64,000 nt of DNA from Flavobacterium sp. CG_23.5. GTDB lineage: Bacteria > Bacteroidota > Bacteroidia > Flavobacteriales > Flavobacteriaceae. The notes beneath the pieces are model-generated. The model saw only the letters and a list, made by a program, of their open reading frames with translations. It was not told the DNA's origin and did not search any database. Positions within the stretch are counted from its first letter, which is position 1, and each line of letters starts with the position of its first letter. The position numbers and the translations under genes were made by a program. The stretch covers positions 3,127,001-3,191,000 of the forward strand of contig NZ_JAGGNA010000001.1 of NCBI RefSeq assembly GCF_017875765.1. Reading direction: 5' to 3'. Below are positions 52,724 through 61,827 of this stretch, piece by piece.

Positions 52724-55700
52724 ATGCGTAAAATTTCTAGGCTCTACTTATTTCTTCTTTTTATTATAACTGCTTCTATATCGGCACAAAAATCAACGAT
52801 TTATACTCACGATTTAAAAGATTACAATAAAGCACTTTCTTTATTTAATGATAAACAATATGCATCAGCCGAAATTATTTTTAAGAACGTAAAAGCAACC
52901 GCTACGACTGAGGAAGTACAATCGGATTGTGCGTATTATATCGCAAATTGCGCTATTCGTACCAATCAATCCAATGCGGATCAATTGATGGAGCAATTTG
53001 TCGCCGATTATCCTACGAGTATTAAACAAAATCAAGCGTATATTGAAGTGGCTCATTATTATTTTGAGCAAGGGAATTATTCGCAAGCTTTGCGATGGTT
53101 CGATAAAGTGGATGAGAGTCATTTAAGTAACAGCGATCGCGATAAATTTAACTTCCAAAAAGGCTATAGTTTTTTTAATGCCAAAAAGAAAAAGGATGCG
53201 ACAATCTATTTGAATAAAGTGGTGAACTCTGCTGAATATGGCTCTCAGGCTAAGTATTATCTTGGTTTCATGGCTTATGAAGGAGATGATTATAAGCAGG
53301 CAACAAAATATTTTGATGAAGTTTCGGGAGAAGAAAAATACAAAGAAAAGCTTTCGTATTATCAAGCCGATATGAACTTTAAGTTGGGGAATTTTCAAAA
53401 AGCAATTGATTTAGGCGAAAAAGCAATGGCTAAATCAAATCCTTCGGAAAAATCAGAATTGAATAAAATTATTGGCGAAAGCTATTTTAATTTAAAACAA
53501 TATGATAAATCCATTCCTTATTTGGTGGCGTATAAAGGAAAAAAAGGAAGATGGAATAATACAGATTTTTACCAATTGGGATATGCCTATTACATGCAGA
53601 AAGATTACGAAAATGCGATTTCACAATTCAATAAAATCATTGGAGGAAAAGATTCTGTGGCTCAAAATGCCTATTATCATTTGGGAGAAAGTTATTTGAA
53701 TACAAATAAAAAACAGCAGGCTTTAAATGCTTTTAAAAACGCATCCGAAATGCAATTTGATGTTGCGATACAAGAAGATGCGAGTTTGAATTACGCTAAA
53801 TTGAGTTATGAAATTGGAAATTCTTATCAAAGTGTACCAGCAGTATTGCTGAATTTCTTAAAAAAATACCCTGATAACTCCAGTCATTCAGAGATTGAAA
53901 AACTACTGATTGATTCTTATATCTCTTCAAAAAATTATAAAGAAGCCTTAGTATTATTAGAAAGAAACAAATCAGCAGAAAATAGATTAGCTTATCAAAA
54001 AGTTACTTTTTACAGAGGGTTAGAATTATACACTGATGGAGATTATGACGAAGCGTTGAAAATGTTTACTAAATCCATCAACGAACAAAAAGATGCAAGT
54101 TTTACTGCCCGAGCCACTTTCTGGAAAGGGGAAACAGAATATGTTTTGAATGATTTCAAAGAGGCGTTGATAAGCTTTAAACAATTTACAGGTTTGGCTC
54201 AAGCCAAAGAAACACCGGAGCATAAAAACATTAATTATAATATTGCTTATGCGTATTTCAAATTGAAAGAATACGATCAGGCAGGGAATTATTTCCAAAA
54301 TCAAATAACAACTTCAAAAGACGATAAAGTACGTTTGAATGATTCCTATTTGCGTTTAGCGGATTGTCGTTTTGTTACTTCAAAATATGGAGCGGCGATG
54401 GAGGCTTACAATAAAGTGATCGAGTCAAAAAGCGTAGATGCTGATTATGCGTATTTTCAAAAAGCAATTTCTTACGGATTTATTTCTAAAAACGATAAGA
54501 AAATAGAAGAGCTAAATGCTTTTTTACAGTTATATCCAAAATCAGATTATCGTGATGATGCGATGTTTGAACTAGGGAATACGTATGTTTCCGACAATAA
54601 AAGTGATCTTGCCATAAAAACATACGATCGATTAAATACTGAATTTAAGAGAGGTTCTTTTACTTCCAGATCTATTTTACGCCAAGGATTAATTTATTAT
54701 AATTCAGATAAAGATGAACTGGCTTTAACTAAATTTAAAAAAGTAGCGGCGGATTTCCCTAAAAGTCCAGAGGCATTAGAAGCCGTGGCAACCGCTCGAT
54801 TGATTTATGTGGACAACGGTAGAGTGGATGAATATGCGAATTGGGTTCGTACTTTGGATTTTGTTGCTGTTACAGACGCTGAACTTGACAACGACACCTA
54901 TGAAGCTGCCGAGAAACAATTTCAACAAAATAATACGAAACAGGCAATCGCAGGATTTAGCGGTTATGTGGCTAAGTTTCCCAGAGGAATACATGCTTTA
55001 AAGGCTAATTATTACCTTGCTCAATCGTATTATTCAGAAGGTTCAGAAGGCAAATCAATTCCTAATTATGAATTTGTAATTGAACAGTCAGGAAGTGAAT
55101 TTACAGAACAATCGTTGAATAGATTGGCACAGATTTTCCTAAAAAATAAAGATTGTGATAAAGCAATTCCAATATTATCTCGCTTAGAGAAAGAAGGAGA
55201 ATTATCTCAAAACAGGACTTATGCGCAATCAAACTTGATGAAATGTTATTATGACGGGAAGGATTATTCTAACTCAGTAGTCTATGCAGAGAAAGTTTTG
55301 ATGAATTCTAAAACGGATGATAATGTAAAAAGTGATGCCCAAATTATAATAGCACGTGCAGCCATACAAACCGGTGATGAGGCAAAAGCACGAGTGGCTT
55401 ATGCAAAATTAATGTTGATTGCCAAAGGAGAATTAGCTGCCGAAGCATTATATTATGATGGGTATTTTAAAAATAAAGATGCGAAATATGAAGCGTCAAA
55501 TATTGCCGTTCAAAAATTGGCGAAAAATTATTCGAGTTACAAATATTTTGGAGCCAAAGGATTAATACTAATGGCAAAAAACTTTTACGGTTTGAAAGAC
55601 AGCTACCAAGCAACTTACATTTTGGAGAACGTAATACAGAACTTCACTGATTTTCCAGACGTTATTTCAGAAGCGCAAACAGAACTAAATAGTATTAAAG

Positions 55701-55738
55701 ACGAAGAATCCAAAACAAATTCGTCTATAACAAAGTAA
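52724..55738 (+). CDS. Large periplasmic TPR-repeat protein
   Basis: A 1004-residue exported protein (signal peptide LYLFLLFIITASISAQ, cleaved at SAQ). The rest is a long array of tetratricopeptide repeats of about 34-36 residues with the W/L-G-Y-A-P pattern (for example YFEQGNYSQALRWFDKV, YYLGFMAYEGDDYKQATKYFDEV, AYFKLKEYDQAGNYFQNQI), perhaps more than 20 repeats. Such arrays are protein-docking scaffolds. It is followed by PhzF-like and barrel genes in the same direction; in my recollection flavobacteria often place this TPR protein next to the barrel. Confidence 0.9.
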   Translation: MRKISRLYLFLLFIITASISAQKSTIYTHDLKDYNKALSLFNDKQYASAEIIFKNVKATATTEEVQSDCAYYIANCAIRTNQSNADQLMEQFVADYPTSIKQNQAYIEVAHYYFEQGNYSQALRWFDKVDESHLSNSDRDKFNFQKGYSFFNAKKKKDATIYLNKVVNSAEYGSQAKYYLGFMAYEGDDYKQATKYFDEVSGEEKYKEKLSYYQADMNFKLGNFQKAIDLGEKAMAKSNPSEKSELNKIIGESYFNLKQYDKSIPYLVAYKGKKGRWNNTDFYQLGYAYYMQKDYENAISQFNKIIGGKDSVAQNAYYHLGESYLNTNKKQQALNAFKNASEMQFDVAIQEDASLNYAKLSYEIGNSYQSVPAVLLNFLKKYPDNSSHSEIEKLLIDSYISSKNYKEALVLLERNKSAENRLAYQKVTFYRGLELYTDGDYDEALKMFTKSINEQKDASFTARATFWKGETEYVLNDFKEALISFKQFTGLAQAKETPEHKNINYNIAYAYFKLKEYDQAGNYFQNQITTSKDDKVRLNDSYLRLADCRFVTSKYGAAMEAYNKVIESKSVDADYAYFQKAISYGFISKNDKKIEELNAFLQLYPKSDYRDDAMFELGNTYVSDNKSDLAIKTYDRLNTEFKRGSFTSRSILRQGLIYYNSDKDELALTKFKKVAADFPKSPEALEAVATARLIYVDNGRVDEYANWVRTLDFVAVTDAELDNDTYEAAEKQFQQNNTKQAIAGFSGYVAKFPRGIHALKANYYLAQSYYSEGSEGKSIPNYEFVIEQSGSEFTEQSLNRLAQIFLKNKDCDKAIPILSRLEKEGELSQNRTYAQSNLMKCYYDGKDYSNSVVYAEKVLMNSKTDDNVKSDAQIIIARAAIQTGDEAKARVAYAKLMLIAKGELAAEALYYDGYFKNKDAKYEASNIAVQKLAKNYSSYKYFGAKGLILMAKNFYGLKDSYQATYILENVIQNFTDFPDVISEAQTELNSIKDEESKTNSSITK

Positions 55739-55816
55739 GAAGTAAGCCGAGTAAATCGGCTTGTTGGAAATGAAGAAGCTAGTAGGTTAGAAGTAATAGA
55801 AATAACAAAAAAACGA

Positions 55817-56680
55817 ATGACAATACCCTTTTATATAGTGGATGTTTTTGCAGAAAAGAAATATGCAGGCAATCAATTGGCTGTTTTTTTAGATGCTGAA
55901 AAGTTAAGTGATAAGGAGATGCAAACAATTGCTCGCGAAATCAACTTTGCTGAAAGTACTTTCATTACCATCCTTAAACCAGAAAATAATAAGGCAACAA
56001 TCAGAATTTTCACTGCTGAATATGAAATGAAGTTTGCGGGACATCCTATCATTGGTACATCTTGGGTTTTGATGAATAAAATATTTGAAAACAAGCCTCA
56101 AAATATAATTTTAACGGTTCCAATAGGGGAAATTCACGTTAATCAATCGGGGGATTTGGTTGTGTTGCAGGCAGCTCAACCAGAGTTTTTGGGTACTTTT
56201 TCAGCAGATGATTTTTTATCCTTCAGCAATTTAGAACGTAGTGACTTTGATGATCAATTTCCTATTCAAGAAGTTACCACAGGAAGTGCTTTTGTAATTG
56301 TTCCTCTCCAAAGTAAAGCAGCATTAGAAAATATAATTCTGGATAAGGCTAAAATGAATGAATGGTTGCATGCACATTGCAAAACGAGTCATAGAGCGTT
56401 GTATTTTTATTGCTTAGATGAGGCAAAACTGATCAGTAGAATGTTATGTATAGAGGACAATCAACTTAAAGAAGATGCGGCTACAGGAAGTGCCAGTACT
56501 TGTTTACAGGCCTTTCTTTTGAAATATCATTCACCAGAAATCGAAATTATAAACCATCAAGGCGATTTTATTAATAGACCTTCACAAATTTATTTTAAGG
56601 GTAAATTATCGGAAAATCATTTTGATATAAAAATTGCTGGAAAAACGCAATTCATTGCAAAAGGAGAATGGGAAGTTTAG
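55817..56680 (+). CDS. PhzF-family isomerase/epimerase-like protein
   Basis: A 287-residue PhzF-family protein. PhzF isomerises a phenazine precursor, but the family also contains diaminopimelate-epimerase-like folds of unknown substrate. The two-lobed fold is seen: first half FAEKKYAGNQLAVFLDAEKLSDKEMQTIAREINFAESTFI (catalytic Glu in FAEST), second half DAATGSASTCLQAFLLKY. No other phz genes are near, so phenazine synthesis is not implied. It is inserted between the TPR and barrel genes with 78 bp and 76 bp gaps. A small hairpin lies in the first gap. Confidence 0.9.
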   Translation: MTIPFYIVDVFAEKKYAGNQLAVFLDAEKLSDKEMQTIAREINFAESTFITILKPENNKATIRIFTAEYEMKFAGHPIIGTSWVLMNKIFENKPQNIILTVPIGEIHVNQSGDLVVLQAAQPEFLGTFSADDFLSFSNLERSDFDDQFPIQEVTTGSAFVIVPLQSKAALENIILDKAKMNEWLHAHCKTSHRALYFYCLDEAKLISRMLCIEDNQLKEDAATGSASTCLQAFLLKYHSPEIEIINHQGDFINRPSQIYFKGKLSENHFDIKIAGKTQFIAKGEWEV

Positions 56681-56756
56681 GTTTGAGCTACGAGGTTAGA
56701 AATAAGATGTTCGAAATAGACAGAAAGTTAGATAATAAAGATTAAAAATTGATTAA

Positions 56757-58613
56757 ATGAAGAGCGTATTTCTCTTTACTAAAACACATGATAAAAAGAT
56801 GATAATTAAAAATAACAACACAAATCCATTTGTAGATAGCATTTCTCAATTTTTCATTCCCGTCCCTTCGGGGAGGGTTGGGTTGGGGATTTTATTCTTC
56901 TTTGTCTTCCAATTTTCGTTTGCACAAAAAAAGGAACAAATAGGTACGGAAACAGTAAATGTTGTAAAACCCTATACGCCAACAATTTCGGATGCGTTCA
57001 AAGTGAAAGAAACACCTTCACTAGACGAGGAAGGAAATGCTAAAAAAGAAACTATAAAATATACTATTTTCTCTTTTCCTGTAGCGTCAACTTTTACGCC
57101 GTCAAAAGGAAAAGCGGAAGGGGTAGAAAAAGAAAAACAAGAACATTTATTTAAAAATTATGCGACGTTTGGAGTTGGAAATTACGGCACATTTGTCGGT
57201 GAATTATTTGTTAACCACGATTTAGACAATAATAATTATGTTGGAGGAATGTTTCGTCATCATTCTTCTCAAGGAGGAATAAAAGGTGTTGAACTTGATG
57301 ATCGGTTTTATGATACATCGATAGATTTGACTTACGGAGCGAATGAAAAAGATTTGTCATGGAATTTTGATTTGGGTTATCAAAATCAAATCTATAATTG
57401 GTATGGATTGCCAACTAATTTTGGCAGCACAATGACACCATCAAATAGAGCTGTTTTAATTAATGGAATAAAGCCACAACAAACATATAACACAATTACC
57501 GCTGGCGGAAAAATTACTTTTACTGAAAGTATTTTTAATGAAGCGAGTGTCAAGTTCAATCATTTCTCAGATTTGTATGGATCTTCGGAGAATCGATTTT
57601 ATGTAAAACCGTCATTCAAAGTTGACATAATGGATACGGCTATAAAAACAAATATAATTGTGGATTATGTAGGGGGAAGTTTTAAGAAAAATTATTCGAA
57701 TACAAATGTAGAACCTCTAAAATATGGTTTTACTAATTTTGGTATTGCACCAAGTTTTGTAGTATTAAAAGACGACTGGACATTGAATATTGGAGCAGGT
57801 ATCTTTTATAGTTTAGATAATGTAAAAAGCAACAACAAATTTTTTGTTTACCCGCAAATTAGTGCTTCTTACAAAGTTGTGAATGATTTGATGATTTTTT
57901 ATGCTGGTGCCGAAGGAAATTTAGAACAGAACACATACCAAGATTTTGTAAATGAAAATCCATATATTTCTCCAACATTAAACATTGCACCAACGGATAA
58001 ACAATATGATATTTTTGCAGGATTAAAAGGGAAACTGACTAATAATGTAAGTTATAATATTAGAGGTTCTTATGTGAATGAGAGAAATAAAGCATTGTTT
58101 AGAAGCAATGATTATACTGAAAAAAGTACCAATGAGAACTATGCTTTTGGAAATTCGCTACAAGTCGTTTATGACGACATGAGAACTTTGAGTTTTTACG
58201 GAGAACTAAAAGCTGATTTTTCAGAAAATGTGAGTTTTGGAATAAATGGAACATACAGTAGTTACACTAATGATTTTCAAAGTGAAGCATGGAATTTGCC
58301 AACATTAAAATTAAATTCAAATCTAAATTTTAATGTAACTAAGAAATGGTTCGCCGGTATCGATGTTTTTTATGTTGGAGAACGTAAAGATCAAAAACTA
58401 AATTCGGATATTGTTTATATTGTGGCTCCGAGCCCAATTACTTTGAAATCTTATTTTGATGCCAATGCTCATGTGGGCTTTAAATATAGCGAACGCTTAA
58501 CGGCTTTTTTAAGAGTTAATAACATCGCTAATCAAGGGTATGAAAAGTGGTTGAATTACCCTGTTCAAGGTTTTCAAGTGCTAGCGGGTGTAAATTATAA
58601 GTTTGATTTTTAA
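56757..58613 (+). CDS. TonB-dependent receptor-like outer-membrane barrel
   Basis: A 618-residue exported protein. The mature part starts near AQKKEQIGTETVNVVKPYTPTISDAFKV and continues into a strand-rich barrel that ends in the aromatic KFDF, as outer-membrane barrels do. Homologs are annotated TonB-dependent receptors, but no plug domain is obvious, so this may be a plugless barrel. The N-terminal 55 residues are unusual: hydrophobic signal core LGILFFFVFQFSFA is preceded by IPVPSGRVG, coded by a REP-like element (56859-56888). The real start may be ATG 56757 or 56799. Confidence 0.85.
   Translation: MKSVFLFTKTHDKKMIIKNNNTNPFVDSISQFFIPVPSGRVGLGILFFFVFQFSFAQKKEQIGTETVNVVKPYTPTISDAFKVKETPSLDEEGNAKKETIKYTIFSFPVASTFTPSKGKAEGVEKEKQEHLFKNYATFGVGNYGTFVGELFVNHDLDNNNYVGGMFRHHSSQGGIKGVELDDRFYDTSIDLTYGANEKDLSWNFDLGYQNQIYNWYGLPTNFGSTMTPSNRAVLINGIKPQQTYNTITAGGKITFTESIFNEASVKFNHFSDLYGSSENRFYVKPSFKVDIMDTAIKTNIIVDYVGGSFKKNYSNTNVEPLKYGFTNFGIAPSFVVLKDDWTLNIGAGIFYSLDNVKSNNKFFVYPQISASYKVVNDLMIFYAGAEGNLEQNTYQDFVNENPYISPTLNIAPTDKQYDIFAGLKGKLTNNVSYNIRGSYVNERNKALFRSNDYTEKSTNENYAFGNSLQVVYDDMRTLSFYGELKADFSENVSFGINGTYSSYTNDFQSEAWNLPTLKLNSNLNFNVTKKWFAGIDVFYVGERKDQKLNSDIVYIVAPSPITLKSYFDANAHVGFKYSERLTAFLRVNNIANQGYEKWLNYPVQGFQVLAGVNYKFDF
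56859..56888. repeat. REP-like element inside a coding region
   Basis: CCCGTCCCTTCGGGGAGGG followed by TTGGGTTGGGG. Similar to the CCCCCTTCGGGGG element at 4037-4058. In the frame of the barrel gene it encodes IPVPSGRVGLG without a stop. Confidence 0.7.
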
Positions 58614-58661
58614 TTTTAAAAGTATTTTAAATAGAAATGATTTTCACAAATTAAAAAGTAT

Positions 58662-58698
58662 AAAAAAATGCTGCCTTTTTGAGACAGCATTTTTTTTG
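58662..58698. terminator. Bidirectional terminator after the barrel gene
   Basis: AAAAAAATGCTG, a mismatched centre with CCTTTTTGAGA, then CAGCATTTTTTTT; serves the convergent barrel and DUF2911 genes. Confidence 0.8.
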
Positions 58699-58712
58699 TT
58701 TTAAGGGATTTT

Positions 58713-59258
58713 CTATTTTGTAAATGGTACTGCAATTCTAATTTTGCCCCATCCCATGTTAAGCACTATACCATTTTTAGCCTCTGTGAAAACCATTGAA
58801 AAAGTCTCAAGTGATTCTGTAGCTTCAGTCATTGGAACGGTTAATCTGGCAACGTCATTTTCAGATTTGTAAAAATAAGAACCCCAAACGTTAAGGTCTT
58901 TATTTATAATAACGGTCCATTCTTTTACTCCAGGAATAGTGTATAAAGTATAAGTGCCAGCTTTAACTTTGGTAGTGCCAAAATTCATATCAGCGTACAA
59001 TGTAAGTTCTGCGGCTTCATTTGCCCCAGTTCTCCACACTTTTCCATTTGGAGCCAGTTCACTAAGACTGCGTCCTTTTAATTGGGGTCTGCTGTAAGTG
59101 ATTTTTGCTGCTTTCGCCGAAATTTTATAATCATTAGGAAAAGAAGCAACATCCATTGGGCTCTTATCGAGCTCTGGAAATTTTTGTGCGTGAACATTGA
59201 AGGATACTAGCATTATGAAAACAAATGCAATTGTGGTAATAAATGTCGATTTTTTCAT
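58713..59258 (-). CDS. DUF2911-family exported protein
   Basis: A 181-residue exported protein of the DUF2911 family. A signal peptide (FITTIAFVFIMLVSFNVHAQ) is cleaved after HAQ. The conserved segments ITYSRPQLKGRSLSELAPNGKVWRTGANEAAELTL and AGTYTLYTIPGVKEWTVIINKDLNVWGSY are typical. The family is common in Bacteroidota, and its function is unknown. Leftward, ending at a bidirectional terminator, and divergent from the GreA-like gene. Confidence 0.9.
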   Translation of the reverse strand: MKKSTFITTIAFVFIMLVSFNVHAQKFPELDKSPMDVASFPNDYKISAKAAKITYSRPQLKGRSLSELAPNGKVWRTGANEAAELTLYADMNFGTTKVKAGTYTLYTIPGVKEWTVIINKDLNVWGSYFYKSENDVARLTVPMTEATESLETFSMVFTEAKNGIVLNMGWGKIRIAVPFTK

Positions 59259-59484
59259 TGTGTTTTTAGGATTGGTTAAAAAGTTAAAATTATTGAATCC
59301 AATTTTATTAACTTAAAAAAACTTGTTAAATTTTTTGGATGAAACTCATCTGGCTAATGATGCTATAAAAGAAAATCATAACTTTGGGGTGTTAGATAAA
59401 TGGATCGAAATATTTCTTTATAAAAACCAGATTTTTAATCCATATGCAATTGACGATTTAAGTGTCATCCCAGTTAAAAAAAAT

Positions 59485-59934
59485 ATGACTTTCAAACAAA
59501 AAATATACCACTATTACCTTCAGTTAGTTCAAGACAGAATCGATGTTTTCAGAGATATGATTGCGGCGCTTACCGAAGATTCTAAAAATGATGCCAAAGG
59601 CTCAGCCGGAGATAAGCATGAAACTGCTTTGTCTATGATGCATATCGAACAAGAGAAGCTCAATACAAAACTTAGAGAAGTGCTTACTCAAAAAGCTGTT
59701 TTGGACAAAATAGATTCCGCCACCATTACTAAAAACATTATTGTGGGAAGTCTGATTAAAGCGAATGGAATTTATTTGTATTTAAGTGTAGCACTTCCTA
59801 AAATTAATATCGAAGGAATTAATATCATTGCATTGTCTCCGCAGTCACCCTTGGGAAGTAAGTTAATGGGGAATAAAGTGGGATTTACTTTTGAGATTAA
59901 TTCGACAAAATATCTGATTGAGGAAATTTCCTAA
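59485..59934 (+). CDS. GreA/GreB-like small protein of Bacteroidota
   Basis: A 149-residue protein (from ATG 59485) of a Bacteroidota family with an N-terminal coiled coil and a C-terminal domain like GreA/GreB. The segments KGSAGDKHETALSMMHIEQEK and LSPQSPLGSKLMGNKVGFTFEI (pattern SP.G..L.GK..GD) are the giveaway, resembling transcript-cleavage factors. In databases homologs are sometimes mislabelled 3-oxoacyl-ACP synthase. The frame extends upstream to TTG 59323 (54 extra codons), which I treat as doubtful; see findings. Confidence 0.75.
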   Translation: MTFKQKIYHYYLQLVQDRIDVFRDMIAALTEDSKNDAKGSAGDKHETALSMMHIEQEKLNTKLREVLTQKAVLDKIDSATITKNIIVGSLIKANGIYLYLSVALPKINIEGINIIALSPQSPLGSKLMGNKVGFTFEINSTKYLIEEIS

Positions 59935-60014
59935 TATCTTTCTTCTAAATAGTTTCTTACAGTTTATATATTTTGGGCTTCTTTCTTTATATTAGCCTAA
60001 ATAAACTGTACATA

Positions 60015-61640
60015 ATGAAACGAATTACACTACTTTTTGCTTTGTTTTTATTGATTTCTTGTAATCAAAAAAATAAAATTCACGTTGACACTATTGTTAC
60101 TAATGCTACTATTTATACTGTAAATAAGACTTTTGGTAAAGCATGGGCTATGGCAATCGATAAAGGCAGAATTTTAGCAATTGGTTCCGATGAGGAAATA
60201 GCTAATGCCTACGAGTCTAAAAACACTATAGAAGCCAAGGGAAAATTTATCTATCCGGGTTTAATAGATGCGCATTGTCATTTTTATGGTTTTGGTCTCA
60301 ATCTGCAAGAAGTTGATTTGAGAGGAACTAAAAGTATGGACGAAATAATTGCCCGTATAAAGACTTTTCAAAAAGAGAAAAATCCTGAGTTTATTGTTGG
60401 AAATGGCTGGGATCAGAATGATTGGGAAATAAAGAAATATCCCTCTAAAGAAATTTTGGATAAAAATTTTCCAAATATCCCCGTCGTGTTAAACAGAATA
60501 GATGGTCATGCCATTATTGTGAACAGTAAAGCGTTGAAATTGGCCGGGATTACAAAAGACACTAAAGCAGTTGGCGGTCAGATTGAAATGGTGAATGGAG
60601 AACCAACAGGAATTTTGGTAGATAATCCAATGGAATTAGTTTTTAAAATAATTCCTAAACCAAGCCGTAAAATACAAATCGCCGCCTTATTGGACGCCGA
60701 AAAAGTAATGTTTAGAAATGGTTTGACAACGATAAACGATGCGGGACTAGATCCGGAAATTATTGATTTAATAGATAGTTTGCAAAAAGCAAAGTTGATG
60801 AAACTAAACGTTTATGCAATGGTTTCTGCTAACCAGAAGAACATCGATTTATATCTTAAAAAAGGGGTTTATAAAACAGATAATCTGGATGTGCGATCTT
60901 TTAAAATGTATGGAGACGGCGCTTTGGGTTCGCGTGGCGCTTGTATGCACAAAGCTTATTCAGATATGCCGAAACAATTTGGGGCATTACTTTCGCCTAT
61001 TTCGAACATGAAATCTATTGCCAAACAAATTGCAAATTCTCCTTTTCAGTTGAATTCACATGCTATTGGAGATTCGGCGAATACGGTGCTATTGAAAATT
61101 TACAAAGAAGTTTTAGCTGGTAAAAAAGACCGAAGATGGAAAATCGAACATGCTCAGGTTATACGGGAACAAGATTTTGATTATTTTAAGCTCGGAATTA
61201 TTCCTTCTGTGCAGCCAACCCATGCAACTTCAGATATGTATTGGGCGGTGGAACGATTGGGGAAAGAAAGATTGAAAAATGCCTATGCTTATAAAAAGTT
61301 GCTTCAAAAAGGAGGAATTGTGGCTTTGGGTACTGATTTTCCTGTAGAAGAAGTAAATCCTATGCTGACTTTTCATGCTGCAGTTGCCAGAAAAGACAGT
61401 AAAAATTTCCCGAAAGGAGGTTTTCAAATGGAAAACGCATTGACCAGAGAAGAAACCTTAAAAGGGATGACGATTTGGGCAGCCTATTCTAATTTCGAAG
61501 AAAAAGAGAAAGGAAGTCTGGAAGCAGGGAAATGGGCTGATTTTGTAATTTATGATCAGGATTTAATGAAGGTCAATGAAAATAAAATTGTTAAAATGAT
61601 TCCTTTAGCAACCTACTTAAAAGGAACCAAAGTAAAATAA
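60015..61640 (+). CDS. Amidohydrolase lipoprotein (YtcJ-like)
   Basis: A 541-residue lipoprotein (lipobox LLISC, Cys about residue 15) of the amidohydrolase-3/YtcJ family. The metal ligands are seen as IDAHCHFYGFG at about residue 80-90 and later HAIGDSAN, EHAQV and GTDFPVE. These enzymes hydrolyse N-acyl or other amide bonds of unknown small molecules, here probably at the membrane. The frame opens at TTG 59973, but ATG 60015 gives a lipoprotein signal. It stands alone between the GreA-like gene and asnB. Confidence 0.9.
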   Translation: MKRITLLFALFLLISCNQKNKIHVDTIVTNATIYTVNKTFGKAWAMAIDKGRILAIGSDEEIANAYESKNTIEAKGKFIYPGLIDAHCHFYGFGLNLQEVDLRGTKSMDEIIARIKTFQKEKNPEFIVGNGWDQNDWEIKKYPSKEILDKNFPNIPVVLNRIDGHAIIVNSKALKLAGITKDTKAVGGQIEMVNGEPTGILVDNPMELVFKIIPKPSRKIQIAALLDAEKVMFRNGLTTINDAGLDPEIIDLIDSLQKAKLMKLNVYAMVSANQKNIDLYLKKGVYKTDNLDVRSFKMYGDGALGSRGACMHKAYSDMPKQFGALLSPISNMKSIAKQIANSPFQLNSHAIGDSANTVLLKIYKEVLAGKKDRRWKIEHAQVIREQDFDYFKLGIIPSVQPTHATSDMYWAVERLGKERLKNAYAYKKLLQKGGIVALGTDFPVEEVNPMLTFHAAVARKDSKNFPKGGFQMENALTREETLKGMTIWAAYSNFEEKEKGSLEAGKWADFVIYDQDLMKVNENKIVKMIPLATYLKGTKVK

Positions 61641-61761
61641 AGCAACCTTCGGAAATGATAATTTATAATTTTTGAATGTAGGTTTGGGGGTATTAGTTTA
61701 CATTTAGTATGCAAATGCGTATATTTAGTTTTAATTTATAACTAAAATACGCATTTATGTT

Positions 61762-61790
61762 TTGTAAACGTAACTGTTATTGCATCTTTG
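61762..61790 (+). promoter_or_regulatory. Predicted promoter of asnB copy 1
   Basis: TTG at 61762-61764, 18 nt to CATCTTTG (61783-61790), a near match to TAnnTTTG. The same TTG-18-GCATnTTTG layout precedes the second asnB. Confidence 0.5.
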
Positions 61791-61827
61791 CCTTATAAAA
61801 TTAAATAAAATATTAAAATATATAGTT

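Noticed and set aside
55817..56680. Phenazine biosynthesis gene
   Set aside because: Only a PhzF-family protein is present; no phzA, B, C, D, E or G neighbours, and the family has many non-phenazine members.
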